A stretch of 64,000 bases of DNA from Ceratorhiza oryzae-sativae (lineage: Eukaryota; Basidiomycota; Agaricomycetes; Cantharellales; Ceratobasidiaceae). Location: the NCBI GenBank assembly GCA_030998015.1, contig JARWMV010000233.1, positions 1,240,001 to 1,304,000 on the forward strand. The letters run 5' to 3'. This document shows, in pieces, positions 34,470-46,093 of this stretch; position 1 is the stretch's first letter, and each line of letters opens with the position of its first letter. A program made the position numbers and the translations under genes. The notes below the pieces were generated by a model. That model did not search any database. It had not been told where the DNA came from and was given only the letters and a program-made list of their open reading frames with translations.

Positions 34470-36289
34470 TTATACTATGTGATATTTTGTTAATTTAGCA
34501 CATGGGCCTGGCATATGCAGACTTACCTGGAGTGTCAAGGTTGTTGGGAACAGTGTTATAAGCAATTGTGAGTTGAGGAACTGGAACTCAGATGTCGATT
34601 CATTTGTATCCTTGAACCTATGCAAAACACCTGACTGGTCAGGTCCAAGGCTAACATTCTGGAGTTGGAAGACAGCTTGGATTGCACTCATCATGGTCTA
34701 CATGGTAGTCAATAATTGTCTGAAGATGAGGGTAAATGTAACCCACTGATTGCACAAATTTGTCAGTAAAGCACTTGAATAGACCATCCCCCATCAGTGT
34801 GTATGTGCTTGGTGGTCAATCAGGATTGATGTGGTGAGGATGTGGGAATGCATTGGACTGGAGCTCAGAGTTAGGCAATGGTAAAAAAATATTCCCAAAT
34901 GAATTGGATTTATGTTCAAGTTTGCATGAGCAACATGTAATTGAACCAAATCCCCACACTTGAACTGAGATTGTCCCATGGCCACAGTCTTGACCACATT
35001 GTGGTGAGCAGAGGCAAACTAGCAATAGGGAAAATCTGAGTACAAAGTCCAGTAATGAGATTATTGGGAATTACCAGGGGGTCAAGACCTATCAGTTACC
35101 AATCATGAGTAAACCAGATGCAAGGTTTAAAGCATGAACCCAACTCACAAAGCACCTTGTGTACATATCCCACAATAGCCTCATTGTTGGCTGGCTCTGC
35201 TGTTCAACAGCTGGACCAGCCTCTTGTGGTGCTCTGCATGTGTGGGGTTGAGGTAAAAGTAGACAATGTTTGTCAGTGCTATAATGATCATTTAAGTATA
35301 CATAAGATGTAAACCTAACCAAAGTTGAAAGTGCACCAGGGATGTATTCAAATGAAGCAACAATAGCTGCCAGAATTGCATTGACAAGGTGGTCAGTTGG
35401 CTTGCCAGGCTTGTACAATTGATGGAAAAATGGGGACAATGCCCTGTCATGCTTGTGGAAAAACTTGGTGATGTGCTCAAGGATATTCTAAGAGGATCTT
35501 AGTTTAATGTCTAATTCAAGTATAAATGGATTGAGCAAAGCTTACACCAAGTCCATTAGCAGCCTGATAGCTATCCTTGATCTCCTCCAAGAGTGTCTTG
35601 GCATGGGCCTTGGTGTCCTTTGCAGCCTTGAAGACATGCTGTGCTTCCACATCAACAAACACATGCCTGTTCAGCCAGGAATCAGCACCACAGAATGAAC
35701 AATCAATCACAACCCACTCACATGTACATATCCTTGAGCATGGTCTTGATCTCATGCTTGGTGTGTCTCCCCAGCAGATTCCTCTTGGACTTGAGCAACA
35801 ATCCACCAATCTGCTCTGACACAAAGCAGGCAACAACAGTAGAGAATACCTCAACAATATCCAAGCACTGTTGAGAAGGAGTGGCAAGTGTATACAAGCA
35901 TTCCCTCAGAACCACTTTCATCATATTGTAGAAGAAACCTTGCAACTGAGTGCCAGCAGCAAGGATGAGCAATTCATAGATCTACAATCAGTAGTTAGAG
36001 TGGATCCTTGGAAACAACTGATAAACCTGACTTATGATTCCCTTGTACTTAAAGTCTTCATCTCTGTCAAAGGCCAGGTAGAATCTAAATTCCATTGATT
36101 AATAGTTTTTCAAGAGGACCCCAACAGGACTTGCCCAGGATGATCCCCAACCATTGACTGAATCTTCTTTCCATACAGCACATGGAAGTCAGTGTTGTTT
36201 TGAGTAACATCCAACACTTCCAGCCAATGCATGATCTGGTGTGTTCAAGTGGCAGCTATGGGCTTGGAGTAATCATAGTCTCCTACAAC
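34470..36289 (-). pseudogene. C-terminal (P450-like) part of a Ppo-type fatty-acid oxygenase gene
   Basis: It reads right to left. Exonic blocks are GDYDYSKPIAAT at 36287-36250, HWLEVLDVTQNNTDFHVLYG, QGFFYNMMKVVLRECLYTL, TKHEIKTMLKDMYM, VEAQHVFKAAKDTKAHAKTL, ILEHITKFFHKHDRALSPFF, YKPGKPTDHLVNAILAAIVA, QFKCGDLVQLHVAHANLN and a tail resembling the Ppo C-terminus (QAVFQLQNV, GVLHRFKD, about 34600-34690). Ppo enzymes (linoleate diol synthases) join a haem peroxidase-like dioxygenase to a P450-type isomerase and make oxylipin signals. The dioxygenase end of this gene is now at 51119-51715 on the opposite strand. Ty3 copy 1 begins at 36290 inside the coding sequence, so the gene is broken. A TGA follows GDYDYSKPIAAT directly. 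Confidence 0.75.
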
Positions 36290-36866
36290 TGTTATGACCT
36301 GCCTAGCAGACATAACCTAACAACCGAATATTGTACAGATTTATGGCATTTTTCCTGAAGCGGAACAAACTATAAACAGGATCACGTGATCTCGGCGCTT
36401 ACCCAACGATTAAGCGCCGGTGGTTACCCTGAACTCGCTCCAGCGTTTCTTTCCCATGTTACCTGGAGCGAGGAGCGAGTTGTCACGTGATCTCGGCGCT
36501 TACCCCATGATTAAGCGCCGGTGGCTTAAGTCCAAAAGTCACATGACCCTCAGACCTTGCGTGGCTCTATAAGATTCGGAGCCGCACAAACTTAAGACAA
36601 ACAATTACCTAACCCATAGTACTGTACATAACCTACACCTACTACGGAGTGTGCTTAGATAATACATGCGCAGCCACCGCAGCCACAGGTATATATAAGG
36701 AGGATAAAGCAAGACTGGACGCCTCAGCTTGCTTTATCTTGTCAACCACCATAGACCATAGCAAACACTGTAACTAGAACGCTCAATACATACTGCATAA
36801 ATACCAAACCGTCAACGCAGCCACTACTTAAGTGCTCCACAAGGGAGCCTCCAGAGGGTCACAACA
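36290..36866 (+). repeat. 5' LTR of Ty3 copy 1 (577 bp)
   Basis: It starts TGTTATGACC and ends GGGTCACAACA. It contains one unit of a 113-bp module that other LTRs of the family carry two or three times, several CACGTG-centred palindromes, a TATATAAGG box (about 36691) and GCTTTATCTTG near the end. Confidence 0.92.
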
Positions 36867-36987
36867 TTATAAAGCAAGCTCCTAACTTAACTAGTGGCGA
36901 ACATAAGTATACTACACAGATACTAAGGGCTGAGTACACAAGAAAACCAGCTAACTCCTGTGATACATAAGAGAACATAAAGAAACT

Positions 36988-39900
36988 ATGTCACAGAGAC
37001 CACAAACTTGATCTCAAAGCAGAGTGGCAAATAGTAGGCCACAATCACCCAAACCCATTGCTTCCCCAGAGGCTGAAGGTAACCCAGATGAGACCCTCCA
37101 AGGAATGCCAGGGGGGTTGCCACAAAACCCACAACCAGTGGCTCAACCCAACCCCACTCGGGCCCCCATCCTGGGAGGGGAAATAGGGGGAATACCACTC
37201 CGCAGCCCTCAACCGCCAATTCACCTGATAAATCCAGACCCAGAAGATATCTCAAATCCAGAGAGGGATGAGGTAGAAGATATGACCTGAACCATATACG
37301 AACAAGGCACGGCCTTGGCAGAAGAGGCAAGGACACAACCCCAGCCAGGTCCCGGAACCATAGCCACTGCCAACCCTATTCACACCATTGCCACAGCCAT
37401 CAGGGCGGGGCTCAAGGAACTTAGAGACAATAATCATAGGGAACTAGAAAAGGCAATCATGGGTATAAATCAGTGTCAAATATCACTAACCCGACAAGAA
37501 GGAAACGTGGACTGGATGGTAAGGTCAATGGAAACATCCAACAAAAATGTCCTCTATGTGGCAAAGAACCAGGACGACCTAAAAGCAGAAATGGGGAACC
37601 TGATAAAAGAATTAAAGGACATCTCCATGGAAATAAACCGGGTACTGGGAATGCAAGAGCGAAAGCTCGAAAGCTTAGAGAAGAAAACCGAAAACACAGG
37701 GGAGATCCTAATCGCACTGGAACAACGGGTAACCGATCTAGGAAATGAGCTCCGAAAACAACTGAAGCAGGAAGGCCAAGGGAAAGGACAGAAGAAACCA
37801 GGGGAAGAACTAGGGTGGTCATAGGAAGCCCCTCACATCCCCCTCAGCCTCCCCAGTACGAACACCCTTTCTGGGAAGAACCTTCCAGGCTGAGTCCACA
37901 ATAAGACCCCGAACAGAACCTCCATCCCAAGCAAACCAACCTACCCTTGCTGCAAACCACACTCCTAAGGAGGCGAGACTAGGGAGACCCAGCAAATTTA
38001 ATGGGAAAAAGGGGAAGGAAGCAGAGAACTTCATAATCAGCATGGAACTTTTCTTTGCTGACTATGACGAATCAGCCTTTGATGACCGAAAAAAGATATC
38101 TGCTGTGCTAATGAACATGGAGGATGGGGAAGCAGCAAACTGGGCACAACCTTACCGCCGGAAAACTAGCAGGCGAACACACAGGTATTCTTGCATCCTG
38201 GAAGGATTTCAGGAAGGGATTCCTGGATGCTTTTAATGACCCAGTCATAAAGGAAAAGACCATCCGGAAACTAAGGAAATTAACACAGACCAAGAGTGCA
38301 TTGGATTATGCTACCCAATTCCGGATCCTGATCCAAGAGGTAGACTGGAACCAGGAAGCCCTCAAGGACCAATTCAGGGAAGGGTTAAAACCCGAAGTAC
38401 GACAAGAGATCTTAAGGATTGAAGTACTGGCAAATGAGGCTGAAGGTCCATCATATACCTTAGATCAATTAATTGACTTTGCCTGCAAAATGGACACATG
38501 CAGTTTGCAACCAGAAAATGAATACAAGGACCAGCAACTCATCAAATTCAACCTGGGCACCAGCAAAATACAAACAAGGGGGGAACAAGCCTTTAGGGAC
38601 CAGCAGCAAACAGGGGAATACCCAAACCAACAACATGGTAAGGATACCAAACAGTGAAAAGGACAGGCGAAGGAAAGAAGGACTCTGTATCAAATGCGGT
38701 AAATCAGGGCATGTCCTGAAGGAGTGCCAGGCCAGTGGACCTACGACAAAGCTAAGATACAAGGGAAGGCCAGCAGACAAGTTGAGGAAGAAAGCAGCTC
38801 TGAGTCGGAAAACTAATTGGTCCTACCACTTCCATGTTGGAGGACCCCAATATAACCCCTACCGCAGATGTATGTTACCTCAAGAAGTCTAGTAATCAAT
38901 CAATAATATACACTACGGTAGAGGGAATCATGGAACCAGCTAAGACGCTGATTGACTCAGGATCTTCAACCAACTTCATCGATAAGGCCTATTCAAGGGA
39001 AAAAGGGATTCCAACCACTCCCCTCAAACACAAGAAATCAATTGTGGCCATTGATGGAAATGAAATCAAGGATGCCATAGAAGAAAGGGCAGAACTAAAC
39101 ATCGAAGTGGAAGGGAAGACACTAAAATGCTCCCTTTATGTAATGACCCTAGGTGACACAGACATAGTCCTAGGGAAAGAATGGCTTGAAGAAGCAGAAC
39201 CTATCATAGATTGGAAAGACCTTACCATCTCATACCCAGACGAAATCAAGGCAAGGGCAGCAAGTGAAAGCCTACAAATCCCAGAAGAATTTAGGGATTT
39301 TGAAGACCTATTTGGGGAAGAAGGTTTCCGAGAACTTCCACCCCACCAGGTAACCTAGACTTCAAAATGGACCTGATCGAGGGAGCAGCTGCCAAAGCCT
39401 GCAAAGAGGTACAGTATGTCGCCAGCAGAAACAAAGGCGCTCAGGGAGTACCTAGAGGAGGAACTAAGAAACGGGAAAATAAGGCCCAGCCAGTCAGTTG
39501 TAGCTGCACCCTGTTTCTATGTGAACAAAGCAGATGGAGGGCTTAGGTTGGTAGTCGACTACCGTAAGATGAATGACATCACCAAGCCAGACAGGTTTCC
39601 ACTTCCAATCCAAATAGAATTGATTGAGAGACTGAAGGATGCAACCATCTATTCAAAAATGGATGTTCGATGGGGGTTCAACAACATCAGGGTAAAAGAG
39701 GGAGACGAATGGAAAACAGCTTTCAGGACAGGAGAAGGCCAGTTTGAATGCTTGGTCATGCCATTTGGAGTAAAAGAAGGACCAAGAACCTTTACCAGGT
39801 TCATGATGGAAAAGTTCCGTGATATAATAGACATTATGTGGTAATCTACATGGACGATGTACTAGTGTTTTCCAGAAACAGGGAAGAACACGTACAACAT

Positions 39901-42240
39901 GTCAGGGAAGTGTTAAGAAGAATGAGGGAAAACCACCTCTTCCTCAAACCACACAAGTGTCAGTTCTTTGTGAAGGAGGTAAGCTTCATTGGAATTGTCA
40001 TATCCCCAGAAGGGATATCGATGGAAAAGGAAAAGGTAAAGGCAGTTCTAGAATGGCCAGAACCTAACACAGTAAAAGAAGTCCAAGCCTTCCTAGGCTT
40101 CGTGGGGTTCTATAGAAGGTGGATAGAGAAGTTTAGTACCTTAGCCAAACCCCTCACAGATCTCACCCAAAAAGATGTCAAATTCCTGTGGGAAAGAAAA
40201 CAACAGGAAGCATTTGAAGCTATCAAAGAAGCAGTAGCAAGAGAACCGGTCCTGATCCACCCAAACCCAAACAGGCCATACATACTGGAAACAGATGCCT
40301 CAGGAGTGGCCATGGGGGCGGTACTAAGCCAAAAGGGTGATGACAACCGATTGCATCCAATTGCCTTCCTATCGAAGAGCTTCACCCCACCAGAGAAAAA
40401 TTATGACACCTACGACAAGGAGTTGCTTGCAATTGTTAGGTCCTTAGAGCACTGGAGGTTATACTTAGAAGGGACAGAGGAACCTATTGTGATATACACT
40501 GACCATAGGAACCTCCAGTACTGGCAAAATGCCCAGATGTGGAATAGAAGGCATGCCAGATGGTATCTCACTCTGGCACCCTTCAATTTTCAGATTGTGT
40601 ATAGACCAGGGAAACTCTCACAGAAGCCAGATGCCCTTTCCAGAAGGAGCGACCATGGGGATACCCCTATGGAACCACAGATCATGATTCCAGAAGAAAG
40701 GTTCATAGGTTTCATGGCAGAAGTACAGGGGAATTTCTGGGAAGAGCTTAAAGAAGCTCAGGAAGAAGACGAATCTATCAGATCCTTAAGGCTGAGCGTG
40801 GCAAATAAAGAACAACTACCACCCTCAGTACAGAAGGAATTTAGACGGTATGAAATGAAGGAGGGCCTATTAAGGTATGACATAGGCTCTACATCCCGGA
40901 TGACAAGGACTTGAGGTTGAGTCTCCTTGAGGAGTGCCATGACGCCCCAGTGGCAGGTCATCAGGGACAAGCCCGAACACTAGAATTACTATCAAGGGAT
41001 TACTATTGGCCAGGAATGAAGGCCCAAGTAAACCGATACGTGGAATCTTGTGAAACATGTCAAAGAAGCAAAGGACACAAACAAGGCACTCCCCTGAAGT
41101 CCTTACCAATCCCATGGAAACCATGGGCAGATGTCGCATATGATTTCATTGTCAAATTACCTGTCTCAAAGGGGTACGACAGTATCTTGACAGTTGTAGA
41201 TCGCTTCTCCTGGCAGGCCCATTTTGTACCATGTCTGGAGAGCACCAATGCAGAAGAACTGGCAGAAATATTCATAAGGGAAGTATGGAGACATCACGGG
41301 ACCCCAGAAACCACTGTCTCAGACTGAGGGCCAACCTTTAACAGCCAATTCCTAAAAGCCCTATACAAAGGAATTGGGACAAAGCCCAGATTCTCCACTG
41401 CTTTCCATCCAGAAACAGATGGTCTGTCGGAAAGGACAAATCAATGGGTAGAAGGGTTCTTAAGAACCTTCTGCAATTATAGACAAGATGATTGGGTAAA
41501 ATGGTTACCCATTGCCGAATTCTGCCATAACAACCACGTAAATGCTACAACAGGACAAACCCCATTTGAAACAGTATATGGAAAAAACCCAAGATGGGTT
41601 GTCCAAGAGGGAGAAGAACCATCTGAGGCACCTGCTGCAGACAACATGCGTAATCAAATGGAAAAGGTATGGGATGAGGCAAGAGCCTCAATGGAATTAC
41701 ACCAACAAATGGAAAAGAAAGGGAGGGAATTCAAGGTAGGAGACAAGGTTTGGCTGCTCCTAACAAACCTCTTGTCCAAGAGACCCTCCAAGAAACTGGA
41801 CAACCAAAAGGGGGGCCCTTTGAAATCACAGAAAAGATCTCATCCCATGCATATCGCCTGGACCTACCTAAAACCATACGTGTACACAATGTATTCCATG
41901 TAAATCTCCTCTCGCCATTCACAGAAGATAAAGACTTCCAAAGAAGGCAGGCCAAACCACCACCAATCATAACGGAAAAAGGAGAGGAGGAATACAGGTG
42001 GACCACATTGCAAATTATGAATGGCGGAATGGCGAGCTGTTTTACCAAATCAGATGGAAGGGCTACGACCCAATAGAAGACACAATGGAACGTGCCAGCA
42101 AGTTTGCTGACATGAAAGAGGTTCTAAATGACTTGCAAAGGCGCTTACCAGACGCACCAATGCCAGTCAAGACAAGTCAGCACTCAGGTGACTCGAAAGG
42201 CAGGCCAAAGAGAACCAAACAAGGATCTGGAAAGCTTTAA
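36988..42240 (+). pseudogene. Ty3 copy 1 gag-pol with chromodomain, multiply frameshifted
   Basis: Domain order is the same as in copy 2. Gag has the CCHC knuckle CIKCGKSGHVLKEC (about 38692-38733). The protease has LIDSGSSTNFID, RT has YMDDVLVFS (about 39850), RNase H has ETDASGVAMGAVLSQ, the integrase zinc head is HDAPVAGHQGQ to CETCQRSKG, and the chromodomain follows at about 41990-42130 (ANYEWRNGELFYQIRWKGYD). Compared with copy 2 it has TGA for CGA at 37288 and 41325 and at least seven single-base losses of G in CGA contexts (near 38492, 38730, 39347, 39834, 40880, 41807, 41995). The initiating ATG at 36988 is followed by an in-frame TGA shared with copy 2, so the true start is uncertain. 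Confidence 0.92.
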
Positions 42241-42324
42241 AAGGAGCCATCCAGGATACCCAAGAAAGGCCAGAGTCCACTCTACCACCACACTTGCACC
42301 ACAACACATAAACCCAATTTCACT

Positions 42325-43170
42325 ATGCCTTTCGCCACTCGCCCCGCGTTTCCCTCAGGCCACTTTGCGCCCCTGGTTAATAATCAGGTTGCCTGCGTCC
42401 GGTTGGCGCCCACCACAAGACGGCCAGCTCCCTACCCAGGCAAGGAAAACCGCAAGAAGCCAGGCCAGTACACCCCGAGTGTGGAGGAACACCAAATGAT
42501 TGCAGAGAGCTTACTGCCAGGGGCCAACTTGGTGTACATCCCAAAGAAGGATAGGGACAAGAGGAACTGGCTTAACGACAGCCTTTACAAGGACCCCAAG
42601 TTAGGAATACTGCGGTGGCAGGGAGCCCGAAGGCTGACAACCAAGAGCGCAATGTTGCGCACGCCAATGTATGTAATCGACGACATAGTGGGGGCAACGG
42701 TGACAGGGGTGGTCTACGCCGCCAAGGAACAGAGGGAGGCGGTGGGCCTCCAGACGACTAATGCAGATTGGGAAGTAGAGCAGCGGGCCAGGGTCCTGTT
42801 GGAGCAGTGGAAGCTGGCACCCGGCACCGTATGTGGGACTGCTTGAGGCCACTACCACTGATGAAATGTTTACTGCCATCAGGTTGAAGGAAGCAAACTT
42901 GGCCGACTTCCGTAACTGGGTGAAGGTACGCCCAAACCTGCATGGTTACACACGGATATGTCGAGCCTCACGGCAAGCCTGGAGTCCCTGGTGGTGAAGG
43001 AGGAGGAGCCAGAGTAACGATAAAGGAACCAACCCCGGACCCGGCCCAAGAGGGAGTCCAAACGGATTGGGCCAAATGGGAGGATGAGCTGGCGGGCCTT
43101 GGAGGAAGTGCCCCTGCTGGCCGGAGCCCTTGTGACTATCGGGCCTATCACACGTTTTTTGGAATGTCTT
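42325..43170 (+). pseudogene. Ty3 accessory ORF A (unknown function), copy 1
   Basis: It starts MPFATRPAFPSGHF. Its core matches copy 2: LLPGANLVYIPKK, RNW, LRTPMYVIDDIVGATV, LEQWKLAPG. It is frameshifted near 42830 and the tail ends around 43170. No known domain is recognised. It lies directly after pol on the same strand and is conserved in both copies, so it belongs to the element. Confidence 0.65.
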
Positions 43171-43216
43171 AAGAATAATTTTCACAATCATATAATAATA
43201 CATTTCAAAATGTTTT

Positions 43217-43739
43217 CTATTTTTTCTTGCCCTTGAGGGGCCGGGTATAGGGTTTTTTTGCCTTCTTATCCTTCCTAGTAGTACGGGCCGCAGAACCACG
43301 GCCCGGTTCTCAGGCAACAGCCAGGGGGCCTCCCCCCCTGGGAGTCGGCCATATTTCTGGAAACACCAGAACCAGAAGCTGCAAAGGAGGCCTCATCAAC
43401 AAGGGGCAGAGCCCTCCTCAAAAATTCAGCAAGAGCAGCCTGGTGAGCCGCTCCTCAAAGGCAGTCCTGATCAACGAGCGCCCAGACACGCTCAAGGGTG
43501 GCCTCATGGGCCCGACCATCAAGGAGGATGCGCTCTTCTACAGAACAAGTTAGCTACGTGAGAACGACGAAGAACGAACACACTACCTGGCACCCCACAG
43601 AAGAACCAGTCCCCAACACCTTGATAGAAGTCTTCAAGGGAGGCGTCGCACACGCATCACAGTAGGCGCAGTACTCCCCCTCAGGGAGAGACCAGCAGGT
43701 GCAGTCAAGGGGATTGTAGTTAAGGGAAATAACACGCAT
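43217..43739 (-). pseudogene. Ty3 accessory gene B (spliced, Cys-rich), copy 1
   Basis: Exon 1 begins MRVISLNYNPLDCTCW and carries CTCW and CAYC clusters. Exon 2 encodes ILLDGRAHEATLERVWALV and a basic tail. Copy 1 keeps the exon 2 frame at GGGCCCGACC where copy 2 has lost a C, but it has its own deletions (one in exon 1 after AYCDA, several around 43330-43470). It lies antisense between ORF A and rep and is convergent with ORF A. Confidence 0.6.
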
Positions 43740-44219
43740 AGTAAAGATGGGATGAGGAAGGAAAACAACAAAACCACAAACATTAAAAAATCACGGTGCA
43801 ACACAATAACTTGCACAAACATCAAAACAAGGTCTGGTCAGGTGACACCAACAGACACGTGACCATCTGCCAGAAAACAAACAACAAAGCATGGGAATCA
43901 CATGACCTAGCCTAGTCATGTGAATATACGCTATCCCCTAACTACCAGAGGGGTCGGAGAGGGGGCACCGACTGGAGTGGAGGAGCGGAGGCCCCGAGCG
44001 TAGTGAGGATTAAGGCTGACATGGAGGAACGGATGGGAGGGCACCCCTCGGAGATGCGTCATCACTGAAATAAGGTCATGTGATCACAACAAACGCAAGA
44101 CAGAGTCATGTGACAATCAAAACGGACCTTGCAGCTTATATAGACAAGCACAAGGCCCGAGATAACCTGCACTCTCATGCTCTCTTCCCAGTCCCCAAAT
44201 ACCTCTAAAACTGTAAACG
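43740..44219. promoter_or_regulatory. Divergent region between gene B and rep, copy 1
   Basis: It contains several TCACGTGA / TCATGTGA palindromes and one unit of a 61-bp module (about 43855-43915) that is tandemly doubled in copy 2. A CTTATATAGAC box lies about 80 bp before the rep start. It is a likely bidirectional promoter. Confidence 0.5.
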
Positions 44220-45311
44220 ATGCTAAGCGGAAATGGATCGAACGCAGCAACACCCCAGCCAAGCGGATCAAGTGAAGGGCGGAGGTCGCCATCGCCATCG
44301 CCAGCGCCCTCGGTATCAAGCTGAGCCCCCTCACCCGCTTCTATGCAGCCTATGCTGATGGATCAAGGGTCCGAAGAGCCAACTGAAACTGCACCGGCCC
44401 CTCGGTTCCGCGTCCAGACCAGGGCAGTGCTGCTGACCTGGTCGAAGCTATGCGATCAGCCCTCAAGTGGGCTCGTCGCCCGATACGAGGCGTTCTGCTG
44501 CCAACGGCCAAATCATTGGGTGACTTTGGCAGTGGTGGAACGCCACAACCCCGAGGAACCAAACTACGACCTGGCCCGGCCCCTCCATGTCCACGCCCTC
44601 TCCATCAGTCAGGAGCGGAAAGGCAGCTGGAACACCCAGAACTCCCAGTTCTGGGACTTTGAGGGGCAACACCCCAACATCCTGCCAAAGGACCTCAAGG
44701 ACGGACCAGGAGGCAACCCTGCAAGGGAGGCTTTCAACTACCTCTGGAAGGATGTTGGAGCTAACGGCAAGGAGGTAGAGGAGCTGATGGCAGGGGACCT
44801 GACCTTGGAAAGGTTGGAGGAAATCCTGGTGAAGGGAAAGGGCAGGAAAAGGTCAAGGGCGGAGGCGGACCTGGAGGACAGGGCAGAGATTGTTGCCTTG
44901 GCAACAAAAAAAGAGTACTACCAGGCATTCAAGTGCCTGCGCCCCCTCCAGATGGTGACGACGTGGAACTCGGTACGAGCATATGCTGAGTACACGTATA
45001 AGGAGGACCAGGGATGCATGCCTGCAATCCCGGTGGAGTTGGAAGCCCCAGAAGACCGGGCGCACATCGACAGGGCAGACCAATGGTTCGCGGAAGAGGC
45101 TGAGAAGAGAGGGAGGGGCGTGCGCCATCGCATCCTGGTGATCAAAGGCGAAACAGGAACTGGGAAGACGGCGTATGCGCGATCCAAGGGCTCCCATAGC
45201 CGGATGTGCAACATCTGGAACGTGGGGAATCTGTTGGAGGACGCCGACATCTGGATCCTGGATGACATGGTCCAGTCAAACGGGAAGTACTCGCTCAAAG
45301 CCCTGAGCCAG
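44220..45311 (+). pseudogene. Rep-like HUH endonuclease / SF3 helicase gene, copy 1, truncated by LTR
   Basis: It has the same architecture as copy 2: a Ser/Pro-rich N-terminus, rolling-circle motif I (LLTWS), motif II with paired histidines (HVHAL), motif III with the active-site tyrosine (YLWKD), then Walker A (GETGTGKT) and Walker B (DIWILDDM). A TGA at 44322-44324 replaces CGA of copy 2. The frame is cut after residue 364 by the reversed LTR at 45312. The following 13 codons to 45350 are LTR sequence. The missing C-terminus, including helicase motif C, is at 52590-52789 on the minus strand. It is related to Rep proteins of circular single-stranded DNA viruses. Confidence 0.8.
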
Positions 45312-46093
45312 TGTTGTGACCCTCTGGAGGCTCCCTTGTGGAGCACTTAAGTAGTGGCTGCGTTTACGGTTTGGTGCTATGCAGTATGTATTTAGCGTTC
45401 TAGTTACAGTGTTTGCTATGGTCTATGGTGGTTGACAAGATAAAGCAAGCTGAGGCATCCAGTCTTGCTTTATCCTCCTTATATATACCTGTGGCTGTGG
45501 TGGCTGCAGATGTATGATCTAAGCACACTCTGCAGTAGGTGTAGGTTATGTACAGTACTACAGGTTAGGTAATTGTTTGTCTTAAGTTTGTGCAGCTCCG
45601 AATCTTATAGAGCCGCGCTAGGTCCGAGGGGTAGGCGCTGAGGTCACGTGATCCTGCCGTAAGCGCCGAGATCACGTGACAACTCGCTCCTCACTCCAAG
45701 TAACATGGGAGAGAAATGCTGGAGCGAGTTCAGGGTAACAACCGTAAGCGCTGAGGTCACGTGACCCTTCTGTAAGCGCCAAGATCACGTGACAACTCGC
45801 TCCTCGCTCCAAGTAACAAGGGAGAGAAATGCTGGAGCGAGTTCAGGGTAACCACCGTAGGCGCTGAGGCCACGTGATCATGCTGTAAGCGCCAAGATCA
45901 CGTGACAACTCGCTCCTCGCTCCAAGTAACAATGGAGAGAAATGCTGGAGCGAGTTCAGGGTAACCACCGTAAGCGCCGGCTAAGCGCCGAGATCACGTG
46001 ACCTTGTTTATGGCTTGTTCTGCTTAGGAAAAATGCCATAAATCTGTAGAAATATTTGGTTGTTTTGTTATGTCCGTTTGACCGGTCATAACA
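45312..46093 (-). repeat. Reversed Ty3-family LTR inside rep of copy 1 (782 bp, recombinant)
   Basis: The + strand reads TGTTGTGACC at the left and GGTCATAACA at the right, so this is an LTR in minus orientation. It has three 113-bp modules. The left flank is GCCAG (45307-45311) and the right flank is CCGCA (46094-46098). These differ, so this is not a simple solo insertion. The GCCAG partner is found beside the LTR at 52790 instead. Confidence 0.9.

Larger units (their letters stand above)
36290..45311 (+). mobile_element. Ty3 chromovirus copy 1 (main part; 3' end displaced to 51716-52789)
   Basis: It starts at the 577-bp LTR (36290-36866) with host flank ACAAC (36285-36289). It contains gag, pol with a C-terminal chromodomain, and three extra genes. 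It stops at 45311 inside rep, where a reversed LTR begins. The missing rep end, 3' UTR, purine tract and a 577-bp LTR lie reversed at 51716-52789, flanked by GTTGT (reverse complement of ACAAC). Many one- and two-base deletions relative to copy 2 break its frames, so it is inactive. Confidence 0.9.

Noticed and set aside
45312..45350. C-terminus of Rep copy 1 ending CCDPLEAPLWST
   Set aside because: These codons are reversed LTR sequence, so the ending is an insertion artefact and not a real Rep terminus.
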